NCBI GenBank assembly: GCA_947447315.1
Contig: CANFJD010000158.1
Span: 1 to 6,516, forward strand
Direction of reading: 5' to 3'
Source: Fimbriimonadaceae bacterium
GTDB taxonomy: Bacteria; Armatimonadota; Fimbriimonadia; Fimbriimonadales; Fimbriimonadaceae
DNA: 6,516 nt
Shown: one piece after another, positions 1 through 6,222 of the stretch
Numbering within the stretch: position 1 is the first letter of the stretch
How the letters are laid out: every line of letters starts with the position of its first letter
Program-made: the position numbers and the translations under genes
The notes under the pieces: generated by a model
Told to the model about the DNA's origin: nothing
The model's input: the letters and a program-made list of their open reading frames with translations, nothing else
The model's database searches: none

Positions 1-149
1 AAGTCAACCGAACCAGAGTCTGGCGACACGTTTACCGCCCTTATTTGGGGGTACGCCGTGGTCGACTCGCCGCCTCCTCCACCGCCGCAACCCACCAACA
101 CCGCTACCAGTGCGGTCAGAACGATCGCTCCAAATCCCTTAAATTTCAT
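1..149 (-). CDS. DUF4397-like lipoprotein, N-terminal part (cut by window edge)
   Basis: This is the first 49 codons of a gene that continues past the left edge. The protein opens MKFKGFGAIVLTALVAVLVGC, a basic start, a hydrophobic stretch and an L-V-G-C lipobox with Cys21 as the expected lipidation site, so it should be a membrane-anchored lipoprotein. Six glycines (22-27) form a flexible tether, followed by a short linker. Residues 36-49 read IRAVNVSPDSGSVD, which matches the opening strand of DUF4397 domains (the R-x-V-x-x-S-P-D-x-x-x-V-D pattern), a beta-sandwich domain of unknown function in surface proteins. The ATG is chosen because the signal peptide starts there; a possible AGGGA ribosome site overlaps the stop of the upstream gene. 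The same frame stays open up to about 323, but those codons encode nothing signal-like. The lipoprotein call is firm; the DUF4397 call rests on 14 residues. Confidence 0.75.
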   Translation of the reverse strand, partial: MKFKGFGAIVLTALVAVLVGCGGGGGGESTTAYPQIRAVNVSPDSGSVD

Positions 150-166
150 CGATATGCTCGCTTTCC

Positions 167-370
167 CTATTTGACCCGAAAAATCGCTTCGGGTAACGCT
201 ACGTAACACAGTGGACACCCAACCAATTCGGATTCCAAAATTTGGTCCTCCGAAGTGCCACAAAATGGACACGAGGTGTCGCGTTGTCGTGGTCTTCGAA
301 GCAACTCGGTTAAAGATTGACATTCTGTCAAATCTCCGCGGTTGCTAACCGTAGACCAGAGCGGCGGCAA
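167..370 (-). CDS. Small McsA-like zinc-motif protein (start uncertain)
   Basis: A 67-residue protein if translated from the TTG at 370. Residues 34-56 hold two CxxC pairs, C34-P-F-C37-G and G51-C52-P-L-C55-Y, separated by 14 residues. The spacing and the flanking Gly and Tyr resemble the second zinc-binding unit of McsA/UvrBC-motif proteins (CPxCG...GCxxCY). The first McsA zinc unit and the C-terminal UvrB/UvrC helical hairpin are both absent, and the protein stops 11 residues after the last Tyr. There is no in-frame ATG. The TTG at 370 sits next to a strong hairpin and lacks a ribosome site; other candidates are TTG at 331 or 304. It lies between ilvE and the lipoprotein on the same strand, 17 bp before the latter. 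It could be a real small zinc protein or the remnant of a larger one; its function is unknown. Confidence 0.55.
   Translation of the reverse strand: MPPLWSTVSNRGDLTECQSLTELLRRPRQRDTSCPFCGTSEDQILESELVGCPLCYVALPEAIFRVK
174..194. other. Hairpin at the 3' end of the zinc-motif gene
   Basis: A perfect 7-bp stem (ACCCGAA at 174-180, TTCGGGT at 188-194) with a 7-nt loop. On the minus strand it covers the last codons of the zinc-motif protein and ends about 25 nt before the lipoprotein ATG. No U-tract follows. It could be a weak terminator, an mRNA processing or stability element, or chance. Confidence 0.35.
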
Positions 371-384
371 ATTTTCTGCCGCCG
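362..384 (-). terminator. GC-rich hairpin downstream of ilvE (putative terminator without U-tract)
   Basis: A perfect 8-bp stem (CGGCGGCA at 362-369 with TGCCGCCG at 377-384) and a 7-nt loop lie about 30 nt past the ilvE stop. A second small palindrome, CGAAG-TGA-CTTCG at 383-395, sits between the stop and this stem and shares two bases with it. Placement right after the gene suggests termination or 3'-end protection of the ilvE transcript. Neither strand has a run of T after the stem, so it is not a classical intrinsic terminator. It abuts the TTG proposed as start of the next small gene, so folding could also limit its translation. Confidence 0.45.
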
Positions 385-413
385 AAGTGACTTCGATTTC
401 CAGACGCCCGTTT

Positions 414-1289
414 CTACGCGTACGGGACTCCGGTGACGGTTTCTTCTCGGAAACGGGCCATGAGCCGGAGCGTGATCAGGCCCGGCTTGCCGGTTCCAAT
501 CGGTCTGCCATCAAGTTTCACCATCGGTGCAATCTCAGCGGCTGTACCCGTAACGAAAGCTTCTTGAGCGGTGAAGAAGTCGAACACAGTTAAGAACGTT
601 TCCTCGGTCTTGTAGCCAAGTTCTTCCGATAACCGCAAAGCCACGTCTCGGGTGATGCCTTTCAGCAATCCCACGGATGGGTGCGGCGTCTTGACGACGT
701 TATTCTGAATAATAAAAACGTTGTCGCCGGTGCATTCGGCAACCTGTCCCTGGTGATTGAGTTTCAGGGATTCGTGCGCACCGACCTTGTACCCCTCCAT
801 TTTGGCCATGATGTTGCTGGCGTATCCACCAATGCATTTCAGCCGAGGATCCAGCGCATCCGACGGCGACATTCGGTAGCTGCTGGTAATGACATCCAAC
901 CCTCGTTCATACAATTCGGGTGGATATAAGGAAAGCGTAGAGACAATTACTACCACCGCTGGAGTGCGATCAATATTTCGTGGGTCCAGCCCGAGACCGG
1001 TTCCGCGGGTTACGTTCAGACGAATGTAGCCATTCTCCTCGTCAGACGCTCGGCAAGTATCGAGCACAATTTGGCGCAGCTCAGATTGCGGAATATGCAT
1101 CTCAAAACCAAGGTAAGTAATGCCGTGATACAGCCGATCCAAATGGTCATCAAGCCGAAACACTTTTCGATCGTAAAAGCGAATCCCCTCAAAAAGTCCA
1201 TCGCCGTATAAGTGAGCGTGATCGATGGCACTGACTTTCGCCTCCTCTAGGGGCACAATCTGACCGTTAATCCAAGCAACTTTCGCCAT
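414..1289 (-). CDS. ilvE: Branched-chain amino acid aminotransferase
   Basis: A 291-residue PLP enzyme of fold type IV (class IV aminotransferase). It interconverts leucine, isoleucine and valine with their 2-oxo acids using glutamate/2-oxoglutarate, the last step of branched-chain amino acid synthesis, in the cytoplasm. Family hallmarks are all visible: MAKVAWINGQIVPLEEAKVS at the start, AHLYGDGLFEGIRFYD at 25-40, the Schiff-base lysine K151 in DPRLKCIGGYASN, the cofactor-contacting E185 in VAECTGDNVF, GLLKGITRD at 207-215, and FVTGTAAEIAP at 245-255. Length equals the family norm. The frame is open upstream to 1421, but the ATG at 1289 is chosen because homology begins there; no good Shine-Dalgarno precedes it. 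It is divergent from the VanW gene and is followed by a hairpin and the zinc-motif gene. A D-amino acid transaminase is less likely given the CTGDN and TGTAAE motifs. Confidence 0.95.
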   Translation of the reverse strand: MAKVAWINGQIVPLEEAKVSAIDHAHLYGDGLFEGIRFYDRKVFRLDDHLDRLYHGITYLGFEMHIPQSELRQIVLDTCRASDEENGYIRLNVTRGTGLGLDPRNIDRTPAVVVIVSTLSLYPPELYERGLDVITSSYRMSPSDALDPRLKCIGGYASNIMAKMEGYKVGAHESLKLNHQGQVAECTGDNVFIIQNNVVKTPHPSVGLLKGITRDVALRLSEELGYKTEETFLTVFDFFTAQEAFVTGTAAEIAPMVKLDGRPIGTGKPGLITLRLMARFREETVTGVPYA

Positions 1290-1320
1290 ACACGCATAGG
1301 GTACCGTCCGGCTTCCAGAT

Positions 1321-1380
1321 TGAATTGGTACAAGGGCGGGGGATTTCGATTTCAAATGCCCCATTTTAGAGTCCAATTCA
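1321..1380. repeat. Nested inverted repeat in the ilvE leader / divergent intergenic region
   Basis: An 8-bp perfect inverted repeat, TGAATTGG at 1321-1328 and CCAATTCA at 1373-1380, encloses a second one: GGGG(G)ATTT at 1338-1346 pairs with AAAT(G)CCCC at 1354-1362, with a single G-G mismatch and a 7-nt loop. It lies 31 bp upstream of the chosen ilvE ATG. It could be a leader RNA structure or an operator for ilvE. An 8-bp repeat alone is expected by chance a few times in a window this size; the nesting makes it somewhat more notable. Confidence 0.35.
1363..1368 (-). promoter_or_regulatory. Candidate -10 element for ilvE
   Basis: The minus strand reads TAAAAT (five of six matches to TATAAT). 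A transcript starting 6-8 nt downstream would have a leader of about 65-70 nt before the ATG at 1289, and would exclude the longer 1421 start. I find no convincing -35 box at 16-18 nt, so this is weak. Confidence 0.22.
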
Positions 1381-1423
1381 CACCGAATCCCCGCAACTAG
1401 CAGTCTGAATAATCGTTCCATTC

Positions 1424-1429
1424 CATAAT
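1424..1429 (+). promoter_or_regulatory. Candidate -10 element for the VanW gene
   Basis: CATAAT (five of six matches to TATAAT) lies 27 bp before the proposed ATG at 1457, which would give a short leader of about 20 nt. No clear -35 box is visible. A start site here would leave the alternative TTG at 1433 outside the transcript. Confidence 0.25.
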
Positions 1430-1456
1430 AGGTTGGTAACGGCTACGAGCCGACAG

Positions 1457-2821
1457 ATGAAAACGATTAAGCGACTGTCTTTTGCTGCAATTGGAGTGGC
1501 CGGTTTGGCGCTCCCCATTACCTACGTATCCCGACAAACGCCTACGGTGCACGCTGGCACGACCGTGAGCGGAATCCCGGTTGGAGGCTTGACCGCGGAA
1601 GACGCACAAAAGAAACTTCGGACCTGGTGGGAGACTCAGAAGTTGACTCCGGTGACGATTCACACCAAGATTCCGGTCAAAATCCCTCCCTTTACGCCTG
1701 GGCAGTTGGGAGTTGCATTAGATGACGTTGCGACCGTGGCAAGTCTTCCGCTCAGTTCGCTGGTAGATCAAGCATCGCAGATCACGGGCCAAGCAGTCGA
1801 GCCAAAAGACTTCTTGCCGAAGTTTAGGGTGGTCGGTACCGTACCGGCGACAATGAAGGCCAGTGTAGAAAGGCAGCTGCCGGAAGTAAGACCGGCAATG
1901 GTGCGCTACGACAAGGGACAGATTCTCATTTCTAGGGAGACGCCGGGGTATGCGGTCGATCTATCTCACTTGGCCGAGGACGTAGCCGCTGCGATTCCAG
2001 AAAGTCTGCGGGACAAGAAAGCGGTGACAGTCGAACTCCCCATAAAGGAGACGCCGAAGGCCGTACCCGATGAGGCGCTGGTAAGTATTCGAGAAGTGGT
2101 ATCCAGTTACACCACGACATTCCAAGCGAGTAACCATCCCCGGACCACAAATCTCATGCTCGCCGCGAAATGCTTTCCGGGAATCATCGTGATGCCCGGT
2201 CAAACCATCAGTTACAACAAAATTGTTGGTGAGCGTACAGCGGAGAGAGGCTACAAGGAAGCGGGCGTTTTTGTGAACGGTCGGCTCGATTCCGGGCTTG
2301 GCGGCGGTATCTGCCAAGTGAGCAGCACCCTCTATAACGCGGCTCTCCTGGCCAACCTTAAAATCGTCGAAAGGCAAAATCACTCTATCCCCGTCGTTTA
2401 TGTCCCATTGGGAACAGATTCGACCGTTTCCTTTGGCAGTATTGATCTAAGACTGCGGAATGACAGCAAGTCGCCGGTCGCAATTGCGAGTGAAATGCAT
2501 CCGGGTCGGCTTACTTTTCGAGTGCTCGGCACCAAAATTCCCGGGCAAGTAGTATCCATCGAGAAATCGGACGCTCAAACCAAGCCCATTACGGTCCAAA
2601 CGAAAGTCGATCCGACACTCCCCGCCGGTGTGCGGAAAGTTGTCGAGAAAGGATCACCCAGAAAATCAGTTGTGACTTACCGGGTGGTGAAAATCGACGG
2701 CACGGTGGTGAAGAGAGAGCGTCTTGGCACGAGTGCCTATGGTGGCCTACCCACGGTAGTGGCGGTAGGAGAATCGCCATCGGGCGGCTCTCCTACGGAT
2801 TCTTTACACGGACAAGGCTGA
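1457..2821 (+). CDS. VanW-domain envelope protein with PG_binding_4-like and G5 domains
   Basis: A 454-residue exported protein from the ATG at 1457 (a TTG at 1433 would add 8 residues). A basic, hydrophobic N-terminus (MKTIKRLSFAAIGVAGLALP) acts as signal peptide or membrane anchor. Residues 37-45 (VSGIPVGGL) begin a PG_binding_4-like module, and PGYAVDLSHLAEDV at 163-176 looks like the end of another. The VanW domain spans about 220-355, with GGGICQVSSTLYNA at 282-295, conserved Cys286, and ERQNHS with His309. A G5-like domain follows at about 377-438 (PAGVRKVVEKG...TYRVVKIDGT), then a Ser/Gly-rich tail. This is the YoaR-type layout found in cell-wall proteins. From memory, VanW domains in Clostridioides difficile were reported to act as cysteine L,D-transpeptidases; applying that here is inference. 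Despite the name it does not by itself imply vancomycin resistance. Its stop lies 29 bp inside the convergent gene. Confidence 0.9.
   Translation: MKTIKRLSFAAIGVAGLALPITYVSRQTPTVHAGTTVSGIPVGGLTAEDAQKKLRTWWETQKLTPVTIHTKIPVKIPPFTPGQLGVALDDVATVASLPLSSLVDQASQITGQAVEPKDFLPKFRVVGTVPATMKASVERQLPEVRPAMVRYDKGQILISRETPGYAVDLSHLAEDVAAAIPESLRDKKAVTVELPIKETPKAVPDEALVSIREVVSSYTTTFQASNHPRTTNLMLAAKCFPGIIVMPGQTISYNKIVGERTAERGYKEAGVFVNGRLDSGLGGGICQVSSTLYNAALLANLKIVERQNHSIPVVYVPLGTDSTVSFGSIDLRLRNDSKSPVAIASEMHPGRLTFRVLGTKIPGQVVSIEKSDAQTKPITVQTKVDPTLPAGVRKVVEKGSPRKSVVTYRVVKIDGTVVKRERLGTSAYGGLPTVVAVGESPSGGSPTDSLHGQG
2765..2796. terminator. Long hairpin in the convergent overlap (putative bidirectional terminator)
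   Basis: A perfect 8-bp stem (GTAGGAGA at 2765-2772 with TCTCCTAC at 2789-2796) continues, after one mismatch and a T-G pair, into CGCC/GGCG at 2775-2778 and 2783-2786 around an ATCG loop. It lies inside the last codons of the VanW gene (encoding its ESPSGGSPT tail), and its right arm contains the stop codon of the opposing membrane protein gene. Neither side has a good U-tract; the plus strand is followed by GGATTCTTT. The position between converging genes supports a role in transcription ending, but this is unproven. Confidence 0.45.
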
Positions 2822-4688
2822 AGGACGTTCCCTCGGTGATTTCTTCTCCGCAATCGCGGAGATCGGCGAGCGCAATGTCTGGGAATGATTCTGGGTGTGG
2901 CGCAATAATGTGGGTCACCCCCATCTCCCGGAGTTTCTGGCGTCGAACTTCGAGCGGGGTATCAGCCAAGAATAGTCGCGTCACTTCGTTCCTGATCCGG
3001 TTGTAATCGGGCGTTTCACTCCAGTGACCGGCAACGGAATATGCCCCGGTAAATCCGCTCGCCACTCCGTTCAAGTCTGGAATGACCGGTGATCCGAATT
3101 CATCCGGGACACTTTCGCCATTTGCTAGGATCGGACTCGGCACACCGGGGAGCGCAATTACCACTTTCTTACCGGGCTCTTTATCGAGGGTCTGGATGGC
3201 CTTCGTGATATCAGCGGTGAGATAGACGGTGTGAACGGTGGTATTCCCAACATTCGTTCGCGCCAAATTGAACTCACGAGTGACCCAACGCAAGCCGGAT
3301 GCGCTAATCACCGTGATCGCGAGAATCGTAGCAAGATTGCGGCCCGAGCGCGCCTGTTTGGCCAATAGCAGTCCGGCACCACCCGCCGCGAGAATTCCCC
3401 AGGGAATGATCATTCCCATCGCGAGTTTTCTTTGGAACAGAGCAGGGAAGTACAGCGCTACGGGAGAGATCACGGCCCACGAAACGATCAGATTTCTTGC
3501 CGGATTCAGACTTGCCAACGAGTACAGGAGGAAAACTAAGAACAGATATATCCCCGCAAACCAAACCCAGCTCAAGAAGTAACCATCTTGATACGATCCC
3601 GCCGCGACGGCTAACAAACCGTAAACCGCAAGCACCAGAACGGTGGCGAACGAAGAGCGCTTCTTCAATTCTCGAGAGGTAAGAAGCATCGGAATAGCCA
3701 GGAGCAGCGGAAGAATGATCCCCGCGAGGACGCTTCGAAAGTTCGGTGAATAGGTTAGGGTTGCGGCTCGGGCCTGAAAAACTGGATCAATTTTGAGTAC
3801 GTACAAGAACCAGAGGGCAGCAGGCAATATTCCCGCAGAGATGGCCATAGCCCGAATAACCCATTCTCGGTTGGTTCGGTCACGCGCCCATTCCATTACC
3901 ATAAAACCAAACAGTACCAATCCGATGAGCAAAACGTCGTAGCTGTGGATGTTCATCAGTACAAGCATCGCGATCGCGCCGGGGAACACCGGTTTCCAAC
4001 TGTGCTGCGCGTCTAGATAGCATCGAAAAGCGTAGATGATGAGATTTAGCGCCGCGATGAAGAGTCCATTAACCAGCATCGAGGGAAGCGTGAATGCCTC
4101 GGGTTGCCAGACATCGATCGGTAACCGGCCGGATAGTAGATTGGAAACGAACTGGGGGGTTGGGCGAACGATCGCGACTCCGAACGTATGCCACACAAGA
4201 AATCCAATTCCGCCGGCGAATATGGCGAATGTCACGGCAAGCTTTGTTTCGTAAACTGGCCAGTTCAGCCGGCGAACCAAGGCAATGAGTTGATGGACCA
4301 ACAAAATTGAGAGTCCCACGCGCACTAAATGAGTGGCAAAAACGATTCCGGTGATCCGGGCAATCTGTCCGACCGCAAGGAAATAGAGATTGATCGTCAA
4401 TCCAGGTTGAGCGGCGGTCGTGAAACGGTTATCAAACAGGAATTGGTTTGCCATCGCCTGGCGAATCCAAGCGGCGTAGACCATTTGGTCGTCCGTACTG
4501 AACACATATCCCAGGAAAGAACTTCCCGGTGGTGTGCTCTGCCAGGCTAAAAATGCGGGGAGGGCAGCAATGAGTCCCACCACCACGGATAGGACCCAAA
4601 TGAATTTTTGCTCAATCTGCTGTTTCGCATGGGCGACTGGCTGGCCCTCCATTCGGGTTGAAGCGCGCTCGGCAAGTTTGTCGGGCAT
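2793..4688 (-). CDS. Polytopic membrane protein, GT-C glycosyltransferase-like
   Basis: A 631-residue protein with about a dozen hydrophobic segments between residues 29 and 470, then a soluble C-terminal domain of about 160 residues. After the first membrane segment comes an acidic loop motif, FSTDDQMVYAAWIRQAM (63-79), with Asp66-Asp67 where GT-C enzymes carry their catalytic acid. Further points are WQPEAFTLPSML at 194-205, NIHSYDVLL at 246-254 and FQRKLAMGMIIPWGILAAGG at 418-437. The C-terminal part holds GHWSETPDY (554-562) and a predicted strand-helix pattern (VRRQKLREMGVTHIIAPHPE) that I associate with large bacterial GT39/ArnT-like membrane proteins. Such enzymes transfer sugars from polyprenyl-phosphate carriers outside the membrane; the substrate here is unknown. 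The ATG at 4688 follows the previous stop by 5 nt, suggesting translational coupling; Met13 is an alternative start. The membrane topology is clear; the enzyme class is inferred. Confidence 0.7.
   Translation of the reverse strand: MPDKLAERASTRMEGQPVAHAKQQIEQKFIWVLSVVVGLIAALPAFLAWQSTPPGSSFLGYVFSTDDQMVYAAWIRQAMANQFLFDNRFTTAAQPGLTINLYFLAVGQIARITGIVFATHLVRVGLSILLVHQLIALVRRLNWPVYETKLAVTFAIFAGGIGFLVWHTFGVAIVRPTPQFVSNLLSGRLPIDVWQPEAFTLPSMLVNGLFIAALNLIIYAFRCYLDAQHSWKPVFPGAIAMLVLMNIHSYDVLLIGLVLFGFMVMEWARDRTNREWVIRAMAISAGILPAALWFLYVLKIDPVFQARAATLTYSPNFRSVLAGIILPLLLAIPMLLTSRELKKRSSFATVLVLAVYGLLAVAAGSYQDGYFLSWVWFAGIYLFLVFLLYSLASLNPARNLIVSWAVISPVALYFPALFQRKLAMGMIIPWGILAAGGAGLLLAKQARSGRNLATILAITVISASGLRWVTREFNLARTNVGNTTVHTVYLTADITKAIQTLDKEPGKKVVIALPGVPSPILANGESVPDEFGSPVIPDLNGVASGFTGAYSVAGHWSETPDYNRIRNEVTRLFLADTPLEVRRQKLREMGVTHIIAPHPESFPDIALADLRDCGEEITEGTSFSLVRVKNP
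2845..2862. other. Hairpin just past the VanW stop codon
   Basis: A perfect 7-bp stem, TCTCCGC (2845-2851) with GCGGAGA (2856-2862), and a 4-nt AATC loop lie 24 nt after the VanW stop. The site is inside the 3' coding end of the opposing membrane protein gene. No U-tract follows on the plus strand (it continues TCGGCGAG). It may form the 3' end of the VanW transcript together with the upstream hairpin, or be a by-product of coding sequence. Confidence 0.35.
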
Positions 4689-4693
4689 TGAAC

Positions 4694-5080
4694 CTATTCT
4701 GGAACAGGACGGCCCATTTGTTTGTAGATTTTGATGATTAAGTCGCTTTCTTGTTTAGCAACCGGGTTATTTGGGTCTAGTTTCAGCGCTTCACGGTACA
4801 GCTGTAACGTTTTTTTGTATTTGAATCGAGCCGGGTAATCGGGCGAGATCATCGTCTCGTGACCAAGCTTCACCGTGGCTTCCACGTAGGCGTCCTTGGC
4901 TTTTTTATCCTTAGGTTTTGCCGTGTACGCCGTCTTGGTAGATCGGTATTTTTTATCGAGTGGGATGAGTGCGGCCGGTACTGGAGGATCGGCGGGTGAG
5001 GGCGCCGGTGGCTTGCTCTGAGCAAACGCGCCGGAGACTATTCCGAAAATCAAGGCGGAAACGAGGATGTTTCTTCTCAC
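4694..5080 (-). CDS. Small secreted protein with a C-terminal TPR-like unit
   Basis: A 128-residue protein starting with GTG; a TGA lies in frame two codons upstream and no ATG alternative exists before the signal peptide, so the start is well constrained. Residues 1-20 (MRRNILVSALIFGIVSGAFA) form a signal peptide with an A-F-A cleavage site before Gln21. A proline/alanine-rich linker covers 23-40, followed by a Lys-rich helical region (42-74). Residues 86-120 resemble one tetratricopeptide unit (TLQLYREALKLDPNNPVAKQ, the typical Y-x-x-A-L-x-L-D-P-x-N pattern). The protein is too small for a full TPR array, so it probably acts as a periplasmic or surface partner of something else. It sits 41 nt after the DUF4350 gene and 5 nt before the GT-C-like gene, consistent with one operon. 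No enzymatic motif is visible and I do not recognise the family. Confidence 0.8.
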   Translation of the reverse strand: MRRNILVSALIFGIVSGAFAQSKPPAPSPADPPVPAALIPLDKKYRSTKTAYTAKPKDKKAKDAYVEATVKLGHETMISPDYPARFKYKKTLQLYREALKLDPNNPVAKQESDLIIKIYKQMGRPVPE

Positions 5081-5121
5081 CTGTCAGGCTTACCCAATTA
5101 GGAACTAATAGTGCGTTCTTC

Positions 5122-6222
5122 TTACGGGATTTTCGGTGTGTTTGGTTGACGGAGGGCAACGATTTCTCGGTCAAGATCTTTAACGATGGTGACCGCGAGC
5201 GGGGCGGGAAGCTTCTTCTCCATTAGTGCCGCCCGACCGCGGGCAATCGCCGTTCCCAGTGATCTGGGCGTCTCCTGAGTTCGATTTTGAATCTGCCACA
5301 GATCCAGCCACGTTTCGGCGTTGCTGACCGCAATCCGGACGGCGGTTCGGCTGCTCTTGGATCGTTGCATAGTGTCAGCCATTGCATCCAGCAAGTCCCG
5401 ACTGGATCGTTGGGGAATTCTTCGAAAGTCGGGCAAGCCGAGACGCTTCCCGCCGAAGTACGCAATTACGGCGAAGACAAATAGGGTTTGGTACCAAGCC
5501 GCGACCGCACCTGGCCCAATTGTGCCCAGAAAGCCTGGATCTACCGGTTCAAATCCCCCCTCGGCAAACACAATTGTGCTTCCCGGCTTGGTAACGGTGC
5601 GGATCGTATTCAAGACGACATCGGCGTTTTGCTCACGGTCCAAAAAACGGTTGGTGAGCGGTAGCGCATTACTGAGGGTGACAATGACTCCGGCCGAATA
5701 CACTTCCGCTGTTGCATTCCACCGGCCGTTCCAGATCGGTAGGGTGGGGTTTGAGTTCGTCAGGCCAAGGTCTGTCACTTCCGGAACCCACATCACCTTT
5801 TTCAATGATTGAAAAGGGTTTGAGACCGGTGTTTTTGCCGCACTTTTTGAGGAGTCTTTGAACCGAGAAGGTAAGTAGCCAACCAGCGAATTTCCACCAC
5901 GTTCGGAGTGATCCGCTAATGCCTGGATGATTCGTTCGTTACGCTCATACTCGGCCGCGGTATTTTCGGTCGAGGAATTTCGAAGTACGGCCACCACCGT
6001 GTCACCCTTTGCAAATTTTGGTTTCGACCGGCGATCAATCCGAATTCGATAGCCTTCTTGAGTAAGCAATTCGGAAAGGGCGCGTAGCCCACTGGGGCCG
6101 TAGTGTTCTGAGCTGGGGTAGGACTCGGAATCGCGGCGTCCACCGGCCAACGATAGTATGCCAAACAGTACCAATCCTACAAAAATGGTGAGTATGGCCG
6201 AAAACTTTCTGTTGAGGTTCAC
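5122..6222 (-). CDS. DUF4350 domain membrane protein
   Basis: A 366-residue protein starting at GTG 6222, directly before a membrane segment (residues 9-27). The frame is open to an ATG at 6315, but those 31 extra residues overlap the DUF4129 gene and lack family character. The DUF4350 signature follows the first membrane helix: SEHYGPSGLRALSELLTQEG (38-57), then strand-rich extracytoplasmic sequence up to about 235, FAEGGFEP at 219-226, a second membrane helix at 239-257 and GGKRLGLP at 257-264. A cytoplasmic helical tail of about 100 residues follows (DLLDAMADTMQRSKSSRTAV). DUF4350 proteins have no established activity; the extracytoplasmic part is thought to resemble glutamine amidotransferase-like folds without a demonstrated active site. 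The family is commonly encoded with MoxR ATPase, DUF58 and DUF4129 genes, and the neighbour here is indeed DUF4129. Its GTG shares a base with the upstream TAG, suggesting coupled translation. Confidence 0.85.
   Translation of the reverse strand: MNLNRKFSAILTIFVGLVLFGILSLAGGRRDSESYPSSEHYGPSGLRALSELLTQEGYRIRIDRRSKPKFAKGDTVVAVLRNSSTENTAAEYERNERIIQALADHSERGGNSLVGYLPSRFKDSSKSAAKTPVSNPFQSLKKVMWVPEVTDLGLTNSNPTLPIWNGRWNATAEVYSAGVIVTLSNALPLTNRFLDREQNADVVLNTIRTVTKPGSTIVFAEGGFEPVDPGFLGTIGPGAVAAWYQTLFVFAVIAYFGGKRLGLPDFRRIPQRSSRDLLDAMADTMQRSKSSRTAVRIAVSNAETWLDLWQIQNRTQETPRSLGTAIARGRAALMEKKLPAPLAVTIVKDLDREIVALRQPNTPKIP

Noticed and set aside
150..323. The lipoprotein frame stays open upstream to an ATG at 323
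   Set aside because: The upstream residues are not signal-like and would bury the lipobox signal peptide inside the protein; the zinc-motif pattern in another frame explains this stretch better.
1290..1421. N-terminal extension of ilvE to an ATG at 1421
   Set aside because: IlvE homology begins exactly at MAKVAWING (1289), and the extra 44 residues resemble no aminotransferase sequence and would cover the divergent promoter region.
1961..2383. A 140-codon open frame on the minus strand
   Set aside because: It is antisense to the core of the VanW domain, whose conserved motifs are on the plus strand; the translation shows no known motif.
1457..2821. Vancomycin resistance gene
   Set aside because: VanW domains are widespread in cell-wall proteins; no vanA/B, vanH, vanX or VanRS-like genes are present in the window, so the name should not be read as resistance.
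3238..3582. A 114-codon open frame on the plus strand
   Set aside because: It is antisense to the transmembrane part of the GT-C-like gene and has no family features.
5097..5109. Small palindrome ATTAG-GAA-CTAAT between the DUF4350 and TPR-like genes
   Set aside because: Only a 5-bp A/T-rich stem with a 3-nt loop, expected by chance and too weak to call a terminator.
5321..5812. A 163-codon open frame on the plus strand
   Set aside because: It lies entirely antisense to the DUF4350 gene, which carries clear family motifs; its product has no recognisable domain and a basic, low-complexity look typical of shadow frames.
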